DNA of 64,000 nt from Streptomyces sp. AC558_RSS880 (GCF_019049255.1 NZ_JAGMUJ010000084.1:433867-497866); one strand, 5' to 3'. Counted from the stretch's first letter, positions 31,510 through 40,590 are shown. Notes: generated by a model from the sequence alone, not told the origin. Numbers and translations: made by a program.

Positions 31510-33174
31510 ATGCGCATCCTCGGTATCAACGCCCTCTTCCACGACCCCGCGGCCGCCCTGGTGATCGACGGGCGGACCGTCGCCGCCGCGGAGGAGGAGA
31601 GGTTCTCCCGGCGCAAGCACGGCAAGCGCCCGCTGCCGTTCTCCGCCTGGGAGCTGCCCGAGCGGGCCGCCGCCTGGTGTCTGCAGCGGGCCGGGCTGCG
31701 CCCGGAGGACCTCGACGCGGTCGCCTACTCCTTCGACCCGGCGCTGGCCCGCCCCGCCGACGCCATGGGCCTGGACGACCCGTGGGACCACCTGCGGCTC
31801 ACCTACGCGCGGGAGGCCCCCGGCTTCCTGCGGACCGCGCTGCCCGGACTCGACCCCGGCCTCGTCCGCTTCGTACCGCACCACATGGCGCACGCCGCCT
31901 CCGGCGCCTTCGCCGCACCGGACGCCGGGGACTGCTCCGTCCTCGTGCTGGACGGCCGCGGCGAACGCGCCTCCCACCTCGCCGCCCGCCGTGTCGGTGA
32001 CCGGCTCGAACCGCTGCGCGCACAGGACCTCCCCCACTCGCTCGGCCTCGTCTACGAGGAACTCACCGAGCACCTCGGCTTCCTGCGCTCCTCCGACGAG
32101 TTCAAGGTGATGGCCCTCGCCTCCCACGGCACCCCGCGCATGCTCCCCGAACTGCGCCGGTACGTGTATCCGACCGGCGACGGCGGCTTCCACGCCACCG
32201 GCGTGCCCTGGCACGACCTGTGCGCGCCGCGCGGCCCGGACGAACCGTGGACCCGGGACCACGCCGATGCCGCCGCGAGCGCGCAGGCGGTCCTGGAGGA
32301 GACCCTGCTGGACCTGGTGCGCTGGCTGCACGGCCGTACCCACGACTCCGTGCTCACCCTCGCCGGGGGCGTCGCCCTGAACTGCGTCGCCAACTCCCGC
32401 ATCGCCCGTGAGGGTCCGTTCTCCCGGGTGTGGGCGCAGCCCGCGGCCGGGGACGCGGGGACCGCGCTCGGCGGCGCCCTGCTGCTGTCCGCCGGCGCCG
32501 GTGACGGGCCCGAGCCCATGACCGGCGCCGACCTCGGCCGGGACTGGTCCGACGCGGAGCTGGGGGCGTGGCTGAAGACGGCCGCCGTACCCTTCGAACG
32601 GCCGGCGGACATCGCCGCCACCGTGGCCCGGGCGCTTGCGGACAACGGCATCGTCGCCTGGTTCCAGGGGCGCGCCGAATACGGCCCCCGGGCGCTCGGC
32701 CACCGCTCGCTGCTGGCCCACCCCGGGCACGCGGGCAATCTGGAGCGGCTCAACGACGTCAAGGGGCGTGAGCAGTTCCGGCCGGTCGCGCCGATGGTGC
32801 TCGCCGACCGGGCCGCCGGGATCTTCGACGGCCCGCTGCCCAGCCCGTACATGCTGTTCGTGCACGACGTGGCGCCCGCCTGGCGGGACCGCATCCCGGC
32901 CGTGGTGCACGTCGACGGCACCGCCCGCATCCAGACGGTCGATCCGGCGCGCGAGCCCCTGGTGGCGCGGATGTTGGGCGAGTTCGAGCGGCTGACCGGG
33001 CTGCCCGTGGTCGTCAACACCAGCCTCAACACGGCGGGCCGGCCGATGGTGGACGACCCGCGCGACGCCCTGGAGTGCTTCGGCTCCTCCCCCGTCGACC
33101 TCCTGGCCATCGGCCCGTACGCGGTCCGGCGCGGCGATCTGTTCCGCTCCGACGACGGCGAGGTCTCCCGGTGA
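31510..33174 (+). CDS. NodU/CmcH-type carbamoyltransferase
   Basis: A 554-residue enzyme that moves a carbamoyl group from carbamoyl phosphate, via ATP, to a sugar or similar hydroxyl. It begins MRILGINALFHDPAAALV, the family's N-terminal signature, with HHMAHAASGAF and LAGGVALNCVANSRI in the Kae1-like domain. The C-terminal carbamoyltransferase domain has FQGRAEYGPRALGHRSLLA, VKGREQFRPVAPMVL and NTSLNTAGRPMVDDP. The length is normal. Its stop overlaps the next start by 4 bp (GTGA at 33171-33174), so a glycosyltransferase is coupled to it. The acceptor is probably the sugar made or moved by this cluster. Confidence 0.93.
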   Translation: MRILGINALFHDPAAALVIDGRTVAAAEEERFSRRKHGKRPLPFSAWELPERAAAWCLQRAGLRPEDLDAVAYSFDPALARPADAMGLDDPWDHLRLTYAREAPGFLRTALPGLDPGLVRFVPHHMAHAASGAFAAPDAGDCSVLVLDGRGERASHLAARRVGDRLEPLRAQDLPHSLGLVYEELTEHLGFLRSSDEFKVMALASHGTPRMLPELRRYVYPTGDGGFHATGVPWHDLCAPRGPDEPWTRDHADAAASAQAVLEETLLDLVRWLHGRTHDSVLTLAGGVALNCVANSRIAREGPFSRVWAQPAAGDAGTALGGALLLSAGAGDGPEPMTGADLGRDWSDAELGAWLKTAAVPFERPADIAATVARALADNGIVAWFQGRAEYGPRALGHRSLLAHPGHAGNLERLNDVKGREQFRPVAPMVLADRAAGIFDGPLPSPYMLFVHDVAPAWRDRIPAVVHVDGTARIQTVDPAREPLVARMLGEFERLTGLPVVVNTSLNTAGRPMVDDPRDALECFGSSPVDLLAIGPYAVRRGDLFRSDDGEVSR

Positions 33175-34235
33175 CCGGGCCGGCCGCCCCGGACGGGGAG
33201 TACGCGGTGGTGGTGCCGACGCTCGGCCGGCCCTGCCTCGGCAGGTGCCTGCGGGCGCTGGCCGAGGCGGACGGGCCCGGCCCGGTACGGGTCGTGGTGG
33301 TCGACGACCGCCCGGATGCGGCCGGTGCGCCGCTGACCGCCGCCGTTCCGCCGTCGCTGCGCTCGCGCACCCTCGTCGTGCCCGGCGGGGCGCGGGGTCC
33401 GGCCGCCGCCCGCAACACCGGGTGGCGGGCCGCCGGGGACGCGCCGTGGATCGTCTTCCTCGACGACGACGTGGTGCCCGGCCCCACCTGGGCCGACGAC
33501 CTCGCGCTCGATCTCGCCGGGGCGAGCGTCGCGACCGCCGGGATCGCCGCCCGGATCGAGGTGCCCCTGCCGCCGGACCGGCCGCCCACCGACTGGGAGC
33601 GGAGCACCGCCGGGCTCGCCCGGGCCCGCTGGATCACCGCCGACATGGCGTACCGCCGCCGGGCGCTGGAGGCCGTCGGCGGCTTCGACGAACGGTTCCG
33701 CAGGGCCTTCCGGGAGGACGCGGACCTGGCGCTGCGGGTGCTCGACGCCGGCTGGACGCTGTCCGAGGGCCGCCGCACCACCACCCATCCGGTACGGCCC
33801 GCCGGGCGCTGGATCTCCGTACGGCTCCAGGCGGGCAACGCCGACGACGTGCTGATGACCCGGCTGCACGGGCGCGGCTGGTGGCGGCGGGCGCAGGCAC
33901 CGCGGGGCCGTCTGCCCGCGCATCTGGCGCTGACCGCGGCGGGCCTGGCGGCAGCGGGCTGTCTGCTGTCCGGCCGGCCGCGTACGGCGGTGGCGTGTGC
34001 CGTCGGGTGGCTGGCGGGAACCGCCGAATTCGCCCTCGCCCGGATCCTGCCGGGTCCGCGCACCCGCGAGGAGATCGTCACCATGTCCCTCACCAGCGTG
34101 TTCGTCCCGCCCGCCGCGGCCTGGCACTGGCTGCGCGGCCATGCCCTGCACCGCGCGGCACCACCCCACCCGCACCGGGCCGGGAGCCCCGCGCCCGCGC
34201 ACCCCCCGTCGGCCGGCGAACGGCTCCCCTCTTGA
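33171..34235 (+). CDS. family 2 glycosyltransferase
   Basis: A 354-residue GT-A enzyme. It opens YAVVVPTLGRPCLGRCLRAL, has the nucleotide-sugar Asp motif in VFLDDDVVPGP, and GGFDERFRRAFREDADLALR as the acceptor loop with the catalytic ED. A hydrophobic C-terminal part (about 240-300) probably anchors it to the inner membrane face. GTG 33171 overlaps the carbamoyltransferase stop. It is likely to build the carbamoylated glycan. Confidence 0.9.
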   Translation: MTGPAAPDGEYAVVVPTLGRPCLGRCLRALAEADGPGPVRVVVVDDRPDAAGAPLTAAVPPSLRSRTLVVPGGARGPAAARNTGWRAAGDAPWIVFLDDDVVPGPTWADDLALDLAGASVATAGIAARIEVPLPPDRPPTDWERSTAGLARARWITADMAYRRRALEAVGGFDERFRRAFREDADLALRVLDAGWTLSEGRRTTTHPVRPAGRWISVRLQAGNADDVLMTRLHGRGWWRRAQAPRGRLPAHLALTAAGLAAAGCLLSGRPRTAVACAVGWLAGTAEFALARILPGPRTREEIVTMSLTSVFVPPAAAWHWLRGHALHRAAPPHPHRAGSPAPAHPPSAGERLPS

Positions 34236-34260
34236 CGTCTCTCCCCACGGAGGTGCGCCC

Positions 34261-35508
34261 ATGACCCCCGCTTCCGGCCCGCTCGCCCCGGGCGTGCTGT
34301 CCATCGCCCTGGTCTCGGAGCACGCGAGCCCGCTCGCCACCCTCGGCGGGGTGGACGCCGGCGGGCAGAACGTCCATGTCGCCGCCCTGGCCGGGGCGCT
34401 CGCCGACCGCGGTCACCGCGTCACCGTGCACACCCGCCGCGACGCGCCCGGCCTGCCCGACCGGGTGACGCTGCGCGAGGGTGTCGAGGTGCACCACGTC
34501 CCGGCGGGCCCCGCCGAGCCGGTCCCCAAGGACCGGCTGCTGCCGTACATGGGCGAGTTCGGGCGCCTGCTGGCCCGGGCGTGGCGGGCGCGCCCCCCGG
34601 ACGTGGCGCACTCGCACTACTGGATGTCGGGGCTGGCCTCGCTGGGGGCGGCCCGGGAGCTGGGGCTGCCCCTGCTGCACACGTACCACGCGCTGGGCAC
34701 GGTGAAGCGCCGGCACCAGCGGCTCGCCGACACCAGTCCGCCGGAACGGATCGGCTGCGAGATCGAGGTGGGGCTGGGCTGCGACCGGGTCGTCGCCACC
34801 TGCCGGGACGAGGTCGCCGAGCTGATCCGGATGGGTGTGCCGGCGCACCGGATCGGCGTCGTGCCGTGCGGCGTCGACACGGACCGGTTCACGCCGGTGG
34901 GCCCGGTCGCGCCGCGCGGCCCGTTCCGGTACCGGCTGGTGCAGCTCGGGCGGCTGGTGCCGCGCAAGGGCGCCGCGGTGTCGCTGGCCGCGCTGGCCCG
35001 GCTGCCCGGCACCGAGCTGCTGGTGGTCGGCGGTCCCCCCGCGGACCGCCTCGACGACGACCCGGAGGTGCGCCGGCTGCGCGGCGTCGCGCGGGACGCC
35101 GGGGTCGCCGACCGGGTCCGGTTCACCGGCGGGGTGGACGCCGGGCGGGTGCCGGCGCTGCTGCGCTCCGCCGACGTGGTGCTGTGCCCCGCCGACTACG
35201 AGCCCTTCGGGATCGTCCCGCTGGAGGCCATGGCCTGCGGCCGTCCGGTGGTGGCCACCGCGGTCGGCGGTCAGCTCGACACGGTCGCCGATCCCGGCAC
35301 CGGCCGGCTGGTGCCGCCCGGCGACCCCGAGGCACTGGCCCGGGCCGTGGCCGGCCTGCTCGCCGATCCGGCGGCCCGTCGGGTCTGCGGGGCGGCCGGC
35401 CGCCGCCGGGTGCTCAGCCGCTACGGCTGGCCGCTGATCGCCGCGGCCACCGAGGAGGCGTACTGCGAGGTCCTCGACGCCGAGCCCGCCGCGACCGGAA
35501 CCGGCTGA
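34261..35508 (+). CDS. family 4 (GT-B) glycosyltransferase
   Basis: A 415-residue retaining GT-B enzyme. The N-terminal domain has SEHASPLATLGGVDAGGQNVHVA (acceptor side), as in sucrose-synthase or mannosyltransferase-like GT4 proteins. The C-terminal domain has QLGRLVPRKGAAV and YEPFGIVPLEAMACGRPVVA, the E-x7-E nucleotide-sugar site. ATG 34261 follows ACGGAGGTGCGCCC. It continues the sugar cluster 26 bp after the GT2 gene. The donor may be the ADP-heptose made by the following genes, which is inference. Confidence 0.92.
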   Translation: MTPASGPLAPGVLSIALVSEHASPLATLGGVDAGGQNVHVAALAGALADRGHRVTVHTRRDAPGLPDRVTLREGVEVHHVPAGPAEPVPKDRLLPYMGEFGRLLARAWRARPPDVAHSHYWMSGLASLGAARELGLPLLHTYHALGTVKRRHQRLADTSPPERIGCEIEVGLGCDRVVATCRDEVAELIRMGVPAHRIGVVPCGVDTDRFTPVGPVAPRGPFRYRLVQLGRLVPRKGAAVSLAALARLPGTELLVVGGPPADRLDDDPEVRRLRGVARDAGVADRVRFTGGVDAGRVPALLRSADVVLCPADYEPFGIVPLEAMACGRPVVATAVGGQLDTVADPGTGRLVPPGDPEALARAVAGLLADPAARRVCGAAGRRRVLSRYGWPLIAAATEEAYCEVLDAEPAATGTG

Positions 35509-35582
35509 CCCGCCGGTGCCCGACCCTGGAAGGAGGTGCGGGTCCCGCCGTCGTCCCCCCGAGGCGGCACGCCCGGAACACC

Positions 35583-36209
35583 ATGACCGAACACCCCGCG
35601 CTCGACGCCGCCCAACTGCACTGCCGGTCGCTCCAGGAGGCCCTCGACGGCTTCCGCCGGAGCGGCCTGCCCCGGATCGCCGACTGGGGCGGGCGCCTCG
35701 CCGCCGTCCTCACCGACGGCGGACGGCTGCTGGCCGCCGGCAACGGCGGCAGCGCCGCCCAGGCCCAGCACCTGACCGCCGAGCTGGTCGGCCGTTACCG
35801 CCGGGAGCGGCGCGCCTACTCGGCGCTCGCCCTGCACGCGGAGACCTCCAGCGTCACCGCCATCGGCAACGACTACGGCTTCGACCACGTCTACGCCCGC
35901 CAGGTGACCGCACACGGGCGCCCCGGCGACGTGCTGATGCTGCTGTCCACCTCGGGACGCAGCGCCAATCTGATCGCGGCGGCGGTGACGGCCCGGCGGG
36001 CCGGGCTGCGGGTCTGGGCGCTCACCGGGCCCGGCCCGAACCCGCTGGCGGAGGCCGCGGACGAGGCGCTGTGCGTGGCGGCGGGCAGCACCGCGACCGT
36101 CCAGGAGACGCATCTGGTCGCCGTGCACCTGCTCTGCGAGTGTTTCGACGCCGCCGTGGCCGCGCCGCTCGCTCGGAGTGCGGCGACCGTCCCCGGGAGG
36201 ATGTCATGA
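35583..36209 (+). CDS. gmhA: SIS-domain sedoheptulose-7-phosphate isomerase
   Basis: A 208-residue SIS protein with LLAAGNGGSAAQAQHLTAELVGRY, the GmhA signature, then LALHAETSSVTAIGNDYGF, DVLMLLSTSGRSANLIAA and TATVQETHLVAVHLLCE, where the Glu and His are catalytic in GmhA. It converts sedoheptulose 7-phosphate to D-glycero-D-manno-heptose 7-phosphate. The start ATG 35583 has no close ribosome site; a strong AAGGAGG sits 46 nt upstream at 35529-35536. The gene overlaps hldE by 4 bp. Confidence 0.88.
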   Translation: MTEHPALDAAQLHCRSLQEALDGFRRSGLPRIADWGGRLAAVLTDGGRLLAAGNGGSAAQAQHLTAELVGRYRRERRAYSALALHAETSSVTAIGNDYGFDHVYARQVTAHGRPGDVLMLLSTSGRSANLIAAAVTARRAGLRVWALTGPGPNPLAEAADEALCVAAGSTATVQETHLVAVHLLCECFDAAVAAPLARSAATVPGRMS

Positions 36210-37630
36210 CCGGCCCGAAGCCGCTGGTGGTGGTGGGGGACGTCCTGCTCGACGAGGACATCGAGGGGGTCGCGACCCGGCTGGCCCCGGACGCGCCCGC
36301 CCCGGTCGTCGACGTCACCGGTGACCGCCGGCATCCGGGCGGGGCCGGGCTGGCCGCCGCGCTCGCGGCCCGCGGCGGCCGGGACGTGGTGCTGGTGACC
36401 GCGCTCGGCGACGACCCGGCCAGCGAGGCCGTGCGCCGGGAGCTCGGCGGCCGGGTCCGGCTGCTGGAGCTGCCGCTGCACGGCACGCTGCCGGTGAAGA
36501 CGCGGGTGCTGGCGGGCGGGCGGCCCGTGGTGCGCATCGACCGGGGCGGCGGGACGCCGGGCGAGCCGGACGAGGCGGTGCGCGAGGCGCTCGCGGGCGC
36601 GCACGCCGTCCTCGTCGCGGACTACGGACGGCACACCGCGGGGGCCGTGCGTCCGCATCTGGCGGACGCGGCCCGGCGCACCCCCCTGGTGTGGGACCCG
36701 CATCCCAAGGGCGACCCGCCGGTACCGGGGGCGCGCCTCGTCACGCCCAACGCGGCGGAGGCGGTCGCCCTGTGCGCGGGTGCGCCGGGGGCGCCGGGGG
36801 TGTCCGGCGTGTCGCTGGGCGCCTTCGCCGCGCGCGGGACGGAACTGGCGGAGCGCTGGCGGGCGGCGGGGGTCGCGGTGACGCTCGGGGACCGCGGGGT
36901 GCTGCTGACCCGGCCCGGCGGGGGTACGCCGATGCTGATCCCGGCGCCGTTCCGGGCGGACGGGGATCCGTGCGGCGCAGGTGACTGCTTCGCGGCGACG
37001 ACGGTCGCGGCGCTGGCCGACGGGCTGCTGCCGGAGGAGGCGCTGCAGCGGGCGGTCGCCGAGGCGGCGGCGTTCGTCGCGGCGGGCGGGGCGGGGAACC
37101 CGGAGCTGTGGCACGCGCCGGCCGTGCCCGGTCCCGCGCACGATCCGGCCGCCGACGCGTTCGAGCTGGCGGAGGGGGTGCGGGCGCGCGGAGGGACGGT
37201 GGTCGCCACGGGGGGCTGCTTCGATCTGGTGCACGCGGGACACGTCGGGCTGCTGGAGAGCGCGCGGCGGGTCGGTGACTGTCTGATCGTGTGCCTGAAC
37301 TCCGATGCGTCGGTCACGCGGCGGAAGGGGGCGGGGCGGCCGCTGACGCCGGTGGCGGACCGGGCGAGGGTGCTGGCGGCGCTGGGGAGCGTGGACGCGG
37401 TGGTGGTCTTCGAGGAGGACACGCCCGAGGCGGTGCTGGGGCGGTTGCGGCCCGATGTGTGGGTGAAGGGCGGGGACTACTCCGTGCAGGAGCTGCCGGA
37501 GGCAGAGGTGTTGCGTTCCTGGGGCGGGCAGGCGGTGGTGCTGCCGTATCTGGACGGGCGGTCCACGACCGCGCTGGCCCGGCGGGCGGCTGAGGCGGCG
37601 GCGGTGGCCCTTCGGGCGCCGGACGGGTGA
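36206..37630 (+). CDS. hldE: bifunctional heptose 7-phosphate kinase / heptose 1-phosphate adenylyltransferase
   Basis: A 474-residue fusion. Residues 1-305 are a PfkB kinase (VVGDVLLDEDIEGVATRLAP, and RADGDPCGAGDCFAATTV with the catalytic Asp). Residues about 328-474 are a cytidylyltransferase-like domain (GGCFDLVHAGHVGLLESAR with the HxGH nucleotide site, then WVKGGDYSVQELPEAEVL). The order matches HldE (RfaE). It would make heptose 1,7-bisphosphate and ADP-heptose; the phosphatase GmhB needed between the two steps is not in the window. ATG 36206 overlaps gmhA. G/C-run-rich codon use near the end is normal for this genome. Confidence 0.92.
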   Translation: MTGPKPLVVVGDVLLDEDIEGVATRLAPDAPAPVVDVTGDRRHPGGAGLAAALAARGGRDVVLVTALGDDPASEAVRRELGGRVRLLELPLHGTLPVKTRVLAGGRPVVRIDRGGGTPGEPDEAVREALAGAHAVLVADYGRHTAGAVRPHLADAARRTPLVWDPHPKGDPPVPGARLVTPNAAEAVALCAGAPGAPGVSGVSLGAFAARGTELAERWRAAGVAVTLGDRGVLLTRPGGGTPMLIPAPFRADGDPCGAGDCFAATTVAALADGLLPEEALQRAVAEAAAFVAAGGAGNPELWHAPAVPGPAHDPAADAFELAEGVRARGGTVVATGGCFDLVHAGHVGLLESARRVGDCLIVCLNSDASVTRRKGAGRPLTPVADRARVLAALGSVDAVVVFEEDTPEAVLGRLRPDVWVKGGDYSVQELPEAEVLRSWGGQAVVLPYLDGRSTTALARRAAEAAAVALRAPDG

Positions 37631-37649
37631 GCGGGGGTGGGGCGGGGAG

Positions 37650-37730
37650 GTTCTTCGCCCCCGCCGCCCCTTCCCGTCCCGACCTGGGGCTCTGCCCCGG
37701 ACCCCGCTCCTCAAACGCCGGAGGGGCTGG
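37650..37730. repeat. Streptomyces intergenic REP-like element
   Basis: The stretch TTCTTCGCCCCCGCCGCCCC, then GGGGCTCTGCCCCGGACCCC and CTCCTCAAACGCCGGAGGGG, is a sequence I recognise as recurring between many streptomycete genes. It contains a small GGGGCTCTGCCCC stem and may act as a terminator. It fills the gap between hldE and the convergent MFS gene. Confidence 0.6.
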
Positions 37731-37733
37731 TTG

Positions 37734-39029
37734 TCACGCCGCTGTTTCCAGGGTGGCCCGGCGGAGAATCACCGGGGCCTGAGTGCGGCGGGTGTGGAGG
37801 AGGTGGCCTGCCGCGATCGACGCGGCGATGATCAGACCGCCGGTGATCAGGGCGCCGCGCGGGCCGGCCAGTTCCATGAGGAGGCCCAGGGCGGGCGGGC
37901 CGCCCAGGCTCCACACGGTGCCGATGCTTCCCCAGACGCCGAGCACGCGTCCACGCAGGTGGGCGGGCGGGTCGGTCTGCAGGACGGCCGTTCCGGCGGT
38001 GTCGGAGACGGACTCGACGACGGCCATGGGCAGCACCAGCACCAGCAGCACGGCCAGCGACGGTGACATCCCCGCCACCACCTGCAGCAGCGCGCCCGTC
38101 GCCGCGAGGGCGCCGACCAGCCGCACGGACGGCCGGCGCAGCCGTGCGCCGAGCACCGCGCCGAGGATGCCGCCGACCGCGAGGACGGTGGACACCGTGC
38201 CGAACGCCCCGGCTCCGCCCGCGAGCGGTCCGGTGACCAGGACGGCGAGCGTGAGCCCGTAGTTGCGGCCGAAGACCGCGCTGACGCCGGTCACCCCGGC
38301 GAGCGCGAGCAGCCGCGGGCGGCGGGCGAAGAAGGCGATCCCCTCGCGGACGGTCATGGCGGGCTGCGGGCGCTTGCTCTTCCCGCCCTTCTCGACGACG
38401 TGCCGGACCGCCCCTGCCGCCGGGCGCAGGAACGGGATGACCGCGGTCACGAAGAGGAAGGAGAACCCGTTGGCGAAGTAGGCGGCGGCCGTGCCGAGGA
38501 ACCCGACCGTCACCCCGGCGAGCGCGGCGCCCGCGAGCCGGCCCGCGTTGAACACCAGCGCGCCCACGCCGATGGCGGAGGGCACGTCCTCGGCGGGGAC
38601 GAGGTCGTTGCCCAGCAGGGCGCACGCCGGGTTGTCGACGGTGGCGACGACGCCGGTGACGGCGGCCAGCACCATCAGGGACGTCATGTCGAGCCGGTCC
38701 AGCGCCACCAGGGTGGCCGTGGTGAACGCGATCACGGCCAGCAGCGCCTGGCTGACGGCGGCCGTCAGCTTCCGCGGCCAGCGGTCGACCGCCGCGCCGC
38801 CGAGGACGCTCATGAGCAGGGCCGGGGCGGCCTGCACGGACATGGACAGACCCGTGGCGGCGGCGGACCCGGTGATCTGGAGGACCAGCAGGTTCTGCAC
38901 CGTGAGCTGCATCCACGTACCGGCGTTGGACACGAAGTTCGCGACGGACCACCAACGCATGCTGCGGTGCCGCAGGGAGCGCCAGGGCGAGCGGGACTCG
39001 GGCTGGGCAGGGGTGGGCGGGGAAGACAC
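37734..39029 (-). CDS. MFS transporter (EntS/MFS_3 type)
   Basis: A 431-residue, 12-helix exporter. It opens SPWRSLRHRSMRWWSVANFVSNAGTWMQ, the MFS_3 group entry with the GTWMQ motif, and has VLGGAAVDRWPRKL as the loop 2-3 motif. Members export siderophores, macrolides or other natural products. It is convergent with hldE, so a glycan export role is not implied. GTG 39029 is the only suitable start. The 301-bp gap before it (39030-39330) has no gene but holds a TGTGAG-N8-CTCACA dyad at 39233-39252 and a long hairpin at 39265-39314. Confidence 0.9.
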   Translation of the reverse strand: MSSPPTPAQPESRSPWRSLRHRSMRWWSVANFVSNAGTWMQLTVQNLLVLQITGSAAATGLSMSVQAAPALLMSVLGGAAVDRWPRKLTAAVSQALLAVIAFTTATLVALDRLDMTSLMVLAAVTGVVATVDNPACALLGNDLVPAEDVPSAIGVGALVFNAGRLAGAALAGVTVGFLGTAAAYFANGFSFLFVTAVIPFLRPAAGAVRHVVEKGGKSKRPQPAMTVREGIAFFARRPRLLALAGVTGVSAVFGRNYGLTLAVLVTGPLAGGAGAFGTVSTVLAVGGILGAVLGARLRRPSVRLVGALAATGALLQVVAGMSPSLAVLLVLVLPMAVVESVSDTAGTAVLQTDPPAHLRGRVLGVWGSIGTVWSLGGPPALGLLMELAGPRGALITGGLIIAASIAAGHLLHTRRTQAPVILRRATLETAA

Positions 39030-39264
39030 AGGGGCGCCACTCGGGAGGACGAGTCGAAGGACTCAGCGGAGGGGGCGCGGGAAGCGGAACGCCGGCTGCG
39101 CTGCGCGGCGGCTCCCGTCACCCGGACAGGGCGCGGCCCATCGTGGCAGAAGGGACCGCCGAGTCGTTTCCGAGCGGCCGGGGATCATGGGGATGCGGGC
39201 GTCAAAAGGGCGGTGACGCGGGGGACTTGGGGTGTGAGTGTGGTTGCTCACAGCGGCCGGGGAC

Positions 39265-39314
39265 GGGCATGGGGTGGGGCCCGTCACCGTGGTGACGGGC
39301 CCCACCCCATGCCC
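39265..39314. terminator. 24-bp perfect-stem terminator of the hemerythrin gene
   Basis: GGGCATGGGGTGGGGCCCGT and the following CACC (39265-39288) pair perfectly with 39291-39314 around a 2-nt loop. It starts 17 bp after the hemerythrin stop and is the longest perfect hairpin noticed in the window. Confidence 0.85.
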
Positions 39315-39330
39315 CTTCCGCGCCCCCGCG

Positions 39331-39894
39331 TCAGCCGAGCTTTCCGCGTCCGCTCAGCGCGTCCCGGACCCGGTCCACCATCCCGGCGCCCGGTGCCAGC
39401 AGCTTGTTCGCCGGGGGCTTGTCCGGGGCGGCCGGGTGCGGCCGGGTCGGGGCCGTCTTCTTCGCCTGCCGGACCTTGTCGCCGAGCCGGTCGAGCTGCT
39501 CCGGGGAGCAGGCGGCGCGCAGCATCGGGAACAGGTTCTGCTCCTCGTCGGCGATGTGCTCCCGGATCTCGCTCATCAGCATGCCGATGAGCCGGTCGAA
39601 CTCGGCGTCGCCCGCGTCGCAGCCCTCCAGGTCCTTCATCGTCCGCTCGGCCGTGGCGTGGTCCTCGAGCTCACGATCGGCCAGCGCGTCCCCGTTCTCC
39701 ACGTGCTCCCGCACGGCCGGGTAGAGGTACGCCTCCTCGGCCACCGAGTGCCGGATCAGCTCGATGGTGACCTGGTCGGCGTACGTCTTGCGGTCCTTGT
39801 GGCCCGGCGGCAGTTCCTCGATCTTGCCGAAGAGTTCCTCGACCTCCCGGTGATCGGTCACCAGTTCGTCGATGACGTTGCCTCCGTGTCCCAT
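39331..39894 (-). CDS. hemerythrin-domain protein
   Basis: A 187-residue protein. The HHE cation-binding domain spans about 8-130, with iron ligands in ELVTDHREVEELF, IELIRHSVAEEAYLYP and EIREHIADEEQNLFP. These carry a di-iron site for oxygen, NO or peroxide sensing or storage. The C-terminal 50 residues are Pro/Lys-rich and disordered. ATG 39894 follows GGAGGTGAAGG. The gene ends in a long hairpin. Its role is probably oxidative or nitrosative stress handling. Confidence 0.92.
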   Translation of the reverse strand: MGHGGNVIDELVTDHREVEELFGKIEELPPGHKDRKTYADQVTIELIRHSVAEEAYLYPAVREHVENGDALADRELEDHATAERTMKDLEGCDAGDAEFDRLIGMLMSEIREHIADEEQNLFPMLRAACSPEQLDRLGDKVRQAKKTAPTRPHPAAPDKPPANKLLAPGAGMVDRVRDALSGRGKLG

Positions 39895-39984
39895 GTCCTT
39901 CACCTCCGGTTCGTGGTGGCACCCGGCCGGGGCCACCCGCCCACGAGTCCCCCCGCCTCCGGGGAGCTAACGCGGTCCGGCGGG

Positions 39985-40518
39985 TCAGCAGGACAGCTTG
40001 GCCCGGACCCGGCCGGCCGCCGCGGCGGGTCCGGCCCCGGCCCGGACGGACCGGCGTACGAGGTGGGCGTCGCGGCGCAGATCATGGGCGGCGTGCCGGC
40101 TCCGCCAGAGCAGCGAGGGGGCCGCGCCGGTGTCGTCGGCGGCGATCAGCAGGCCGCCGAGCATGGACAGGTTCTTCAGGAAGTGGATGCGCTGCTGCAT
40201 GCGCTGACCGGGGTCCTCCTCCTCCCAGAAGCGGTGGGCGGCCAGCGTCGTGGGCACGAGCGTGGCGGCGACCGCGAGCGCGGCCGGGCGGGACAGACGT
40301 CCGGTGGCCAGCAGCAGCCCGCCCACGACCTGGACGGCGCCGCTGAGGCGCACGGCGTCCTCGGTGCGGTCCGGCAGCACCGCGACGCGGTCGGTGAGGG
40401 GCTTCACGACGGACTCGGCGATCGGGGCGACGTTCTGGGGGTTGCGGACGGAATCCAGTCCGCCCGCGACGAACATCGACGCCAGCATCGGCCGGCCGAG
40501 GACGCGCAACAGACTCAT
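39985..40518 (-). CDS. DoxX-family membrane protein
   Basis: A 177-residue protein with about four helices. RVLGRPMLASMFVAGGLDSVRNP is the DoxX N-terminal motif, followed by RLSGAVQVVGGLLLATGRLSRPAA and HFLKNLSMLGGLLI. DoxX proteins take part in thiol/redox systems of actinobacteria, sometimes with superoxide dismutase and thiosulfate sulfurtransferase. The C-terminus is Arg/Ala-rich and lies inside the cell. It shares its strand with the hemerythrin gene (90 bp downstream) and with the unknown gene 40591-40914. Confidence 0.88.
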   Translation of the reverse strand: MSLLRVLGRPMLASMFVAGGLDSVRNPQNVAPIAESVVKPLTDRVAVLPDRTEDAVRLSGAVQVVGGLLLATGRLSRPAALAVAATLVPTTLAAHRFWEEEDPGQRMQQRIHFLKNLSMLGGLLIAADDTGAAPSLLWRSRHAAHDLRRDAHLVRRSVRAGAGPAAAAGRVRAKLSC

Positions 40519-40590
40519 GCCTTCTCCTGGAGATGTGGGTGGTGGAGGTGCGCCGGGTTCCCCGCCGGGCGGGGACCATTCGGCGCGCCC

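Noticed and set aside
35536..35586. 16-codon upstream frame overlapping the gmhA start
   Set aside because: Its GTG lies inside the Shine-Dalgarno sequence itself, with no workable spacing.
37650..37730. Insertion sequence remnant or attachment site
   Set aside because: It matches a widespread streptomycete intergenic element and has no transposase, integrase or tRNA beside it.
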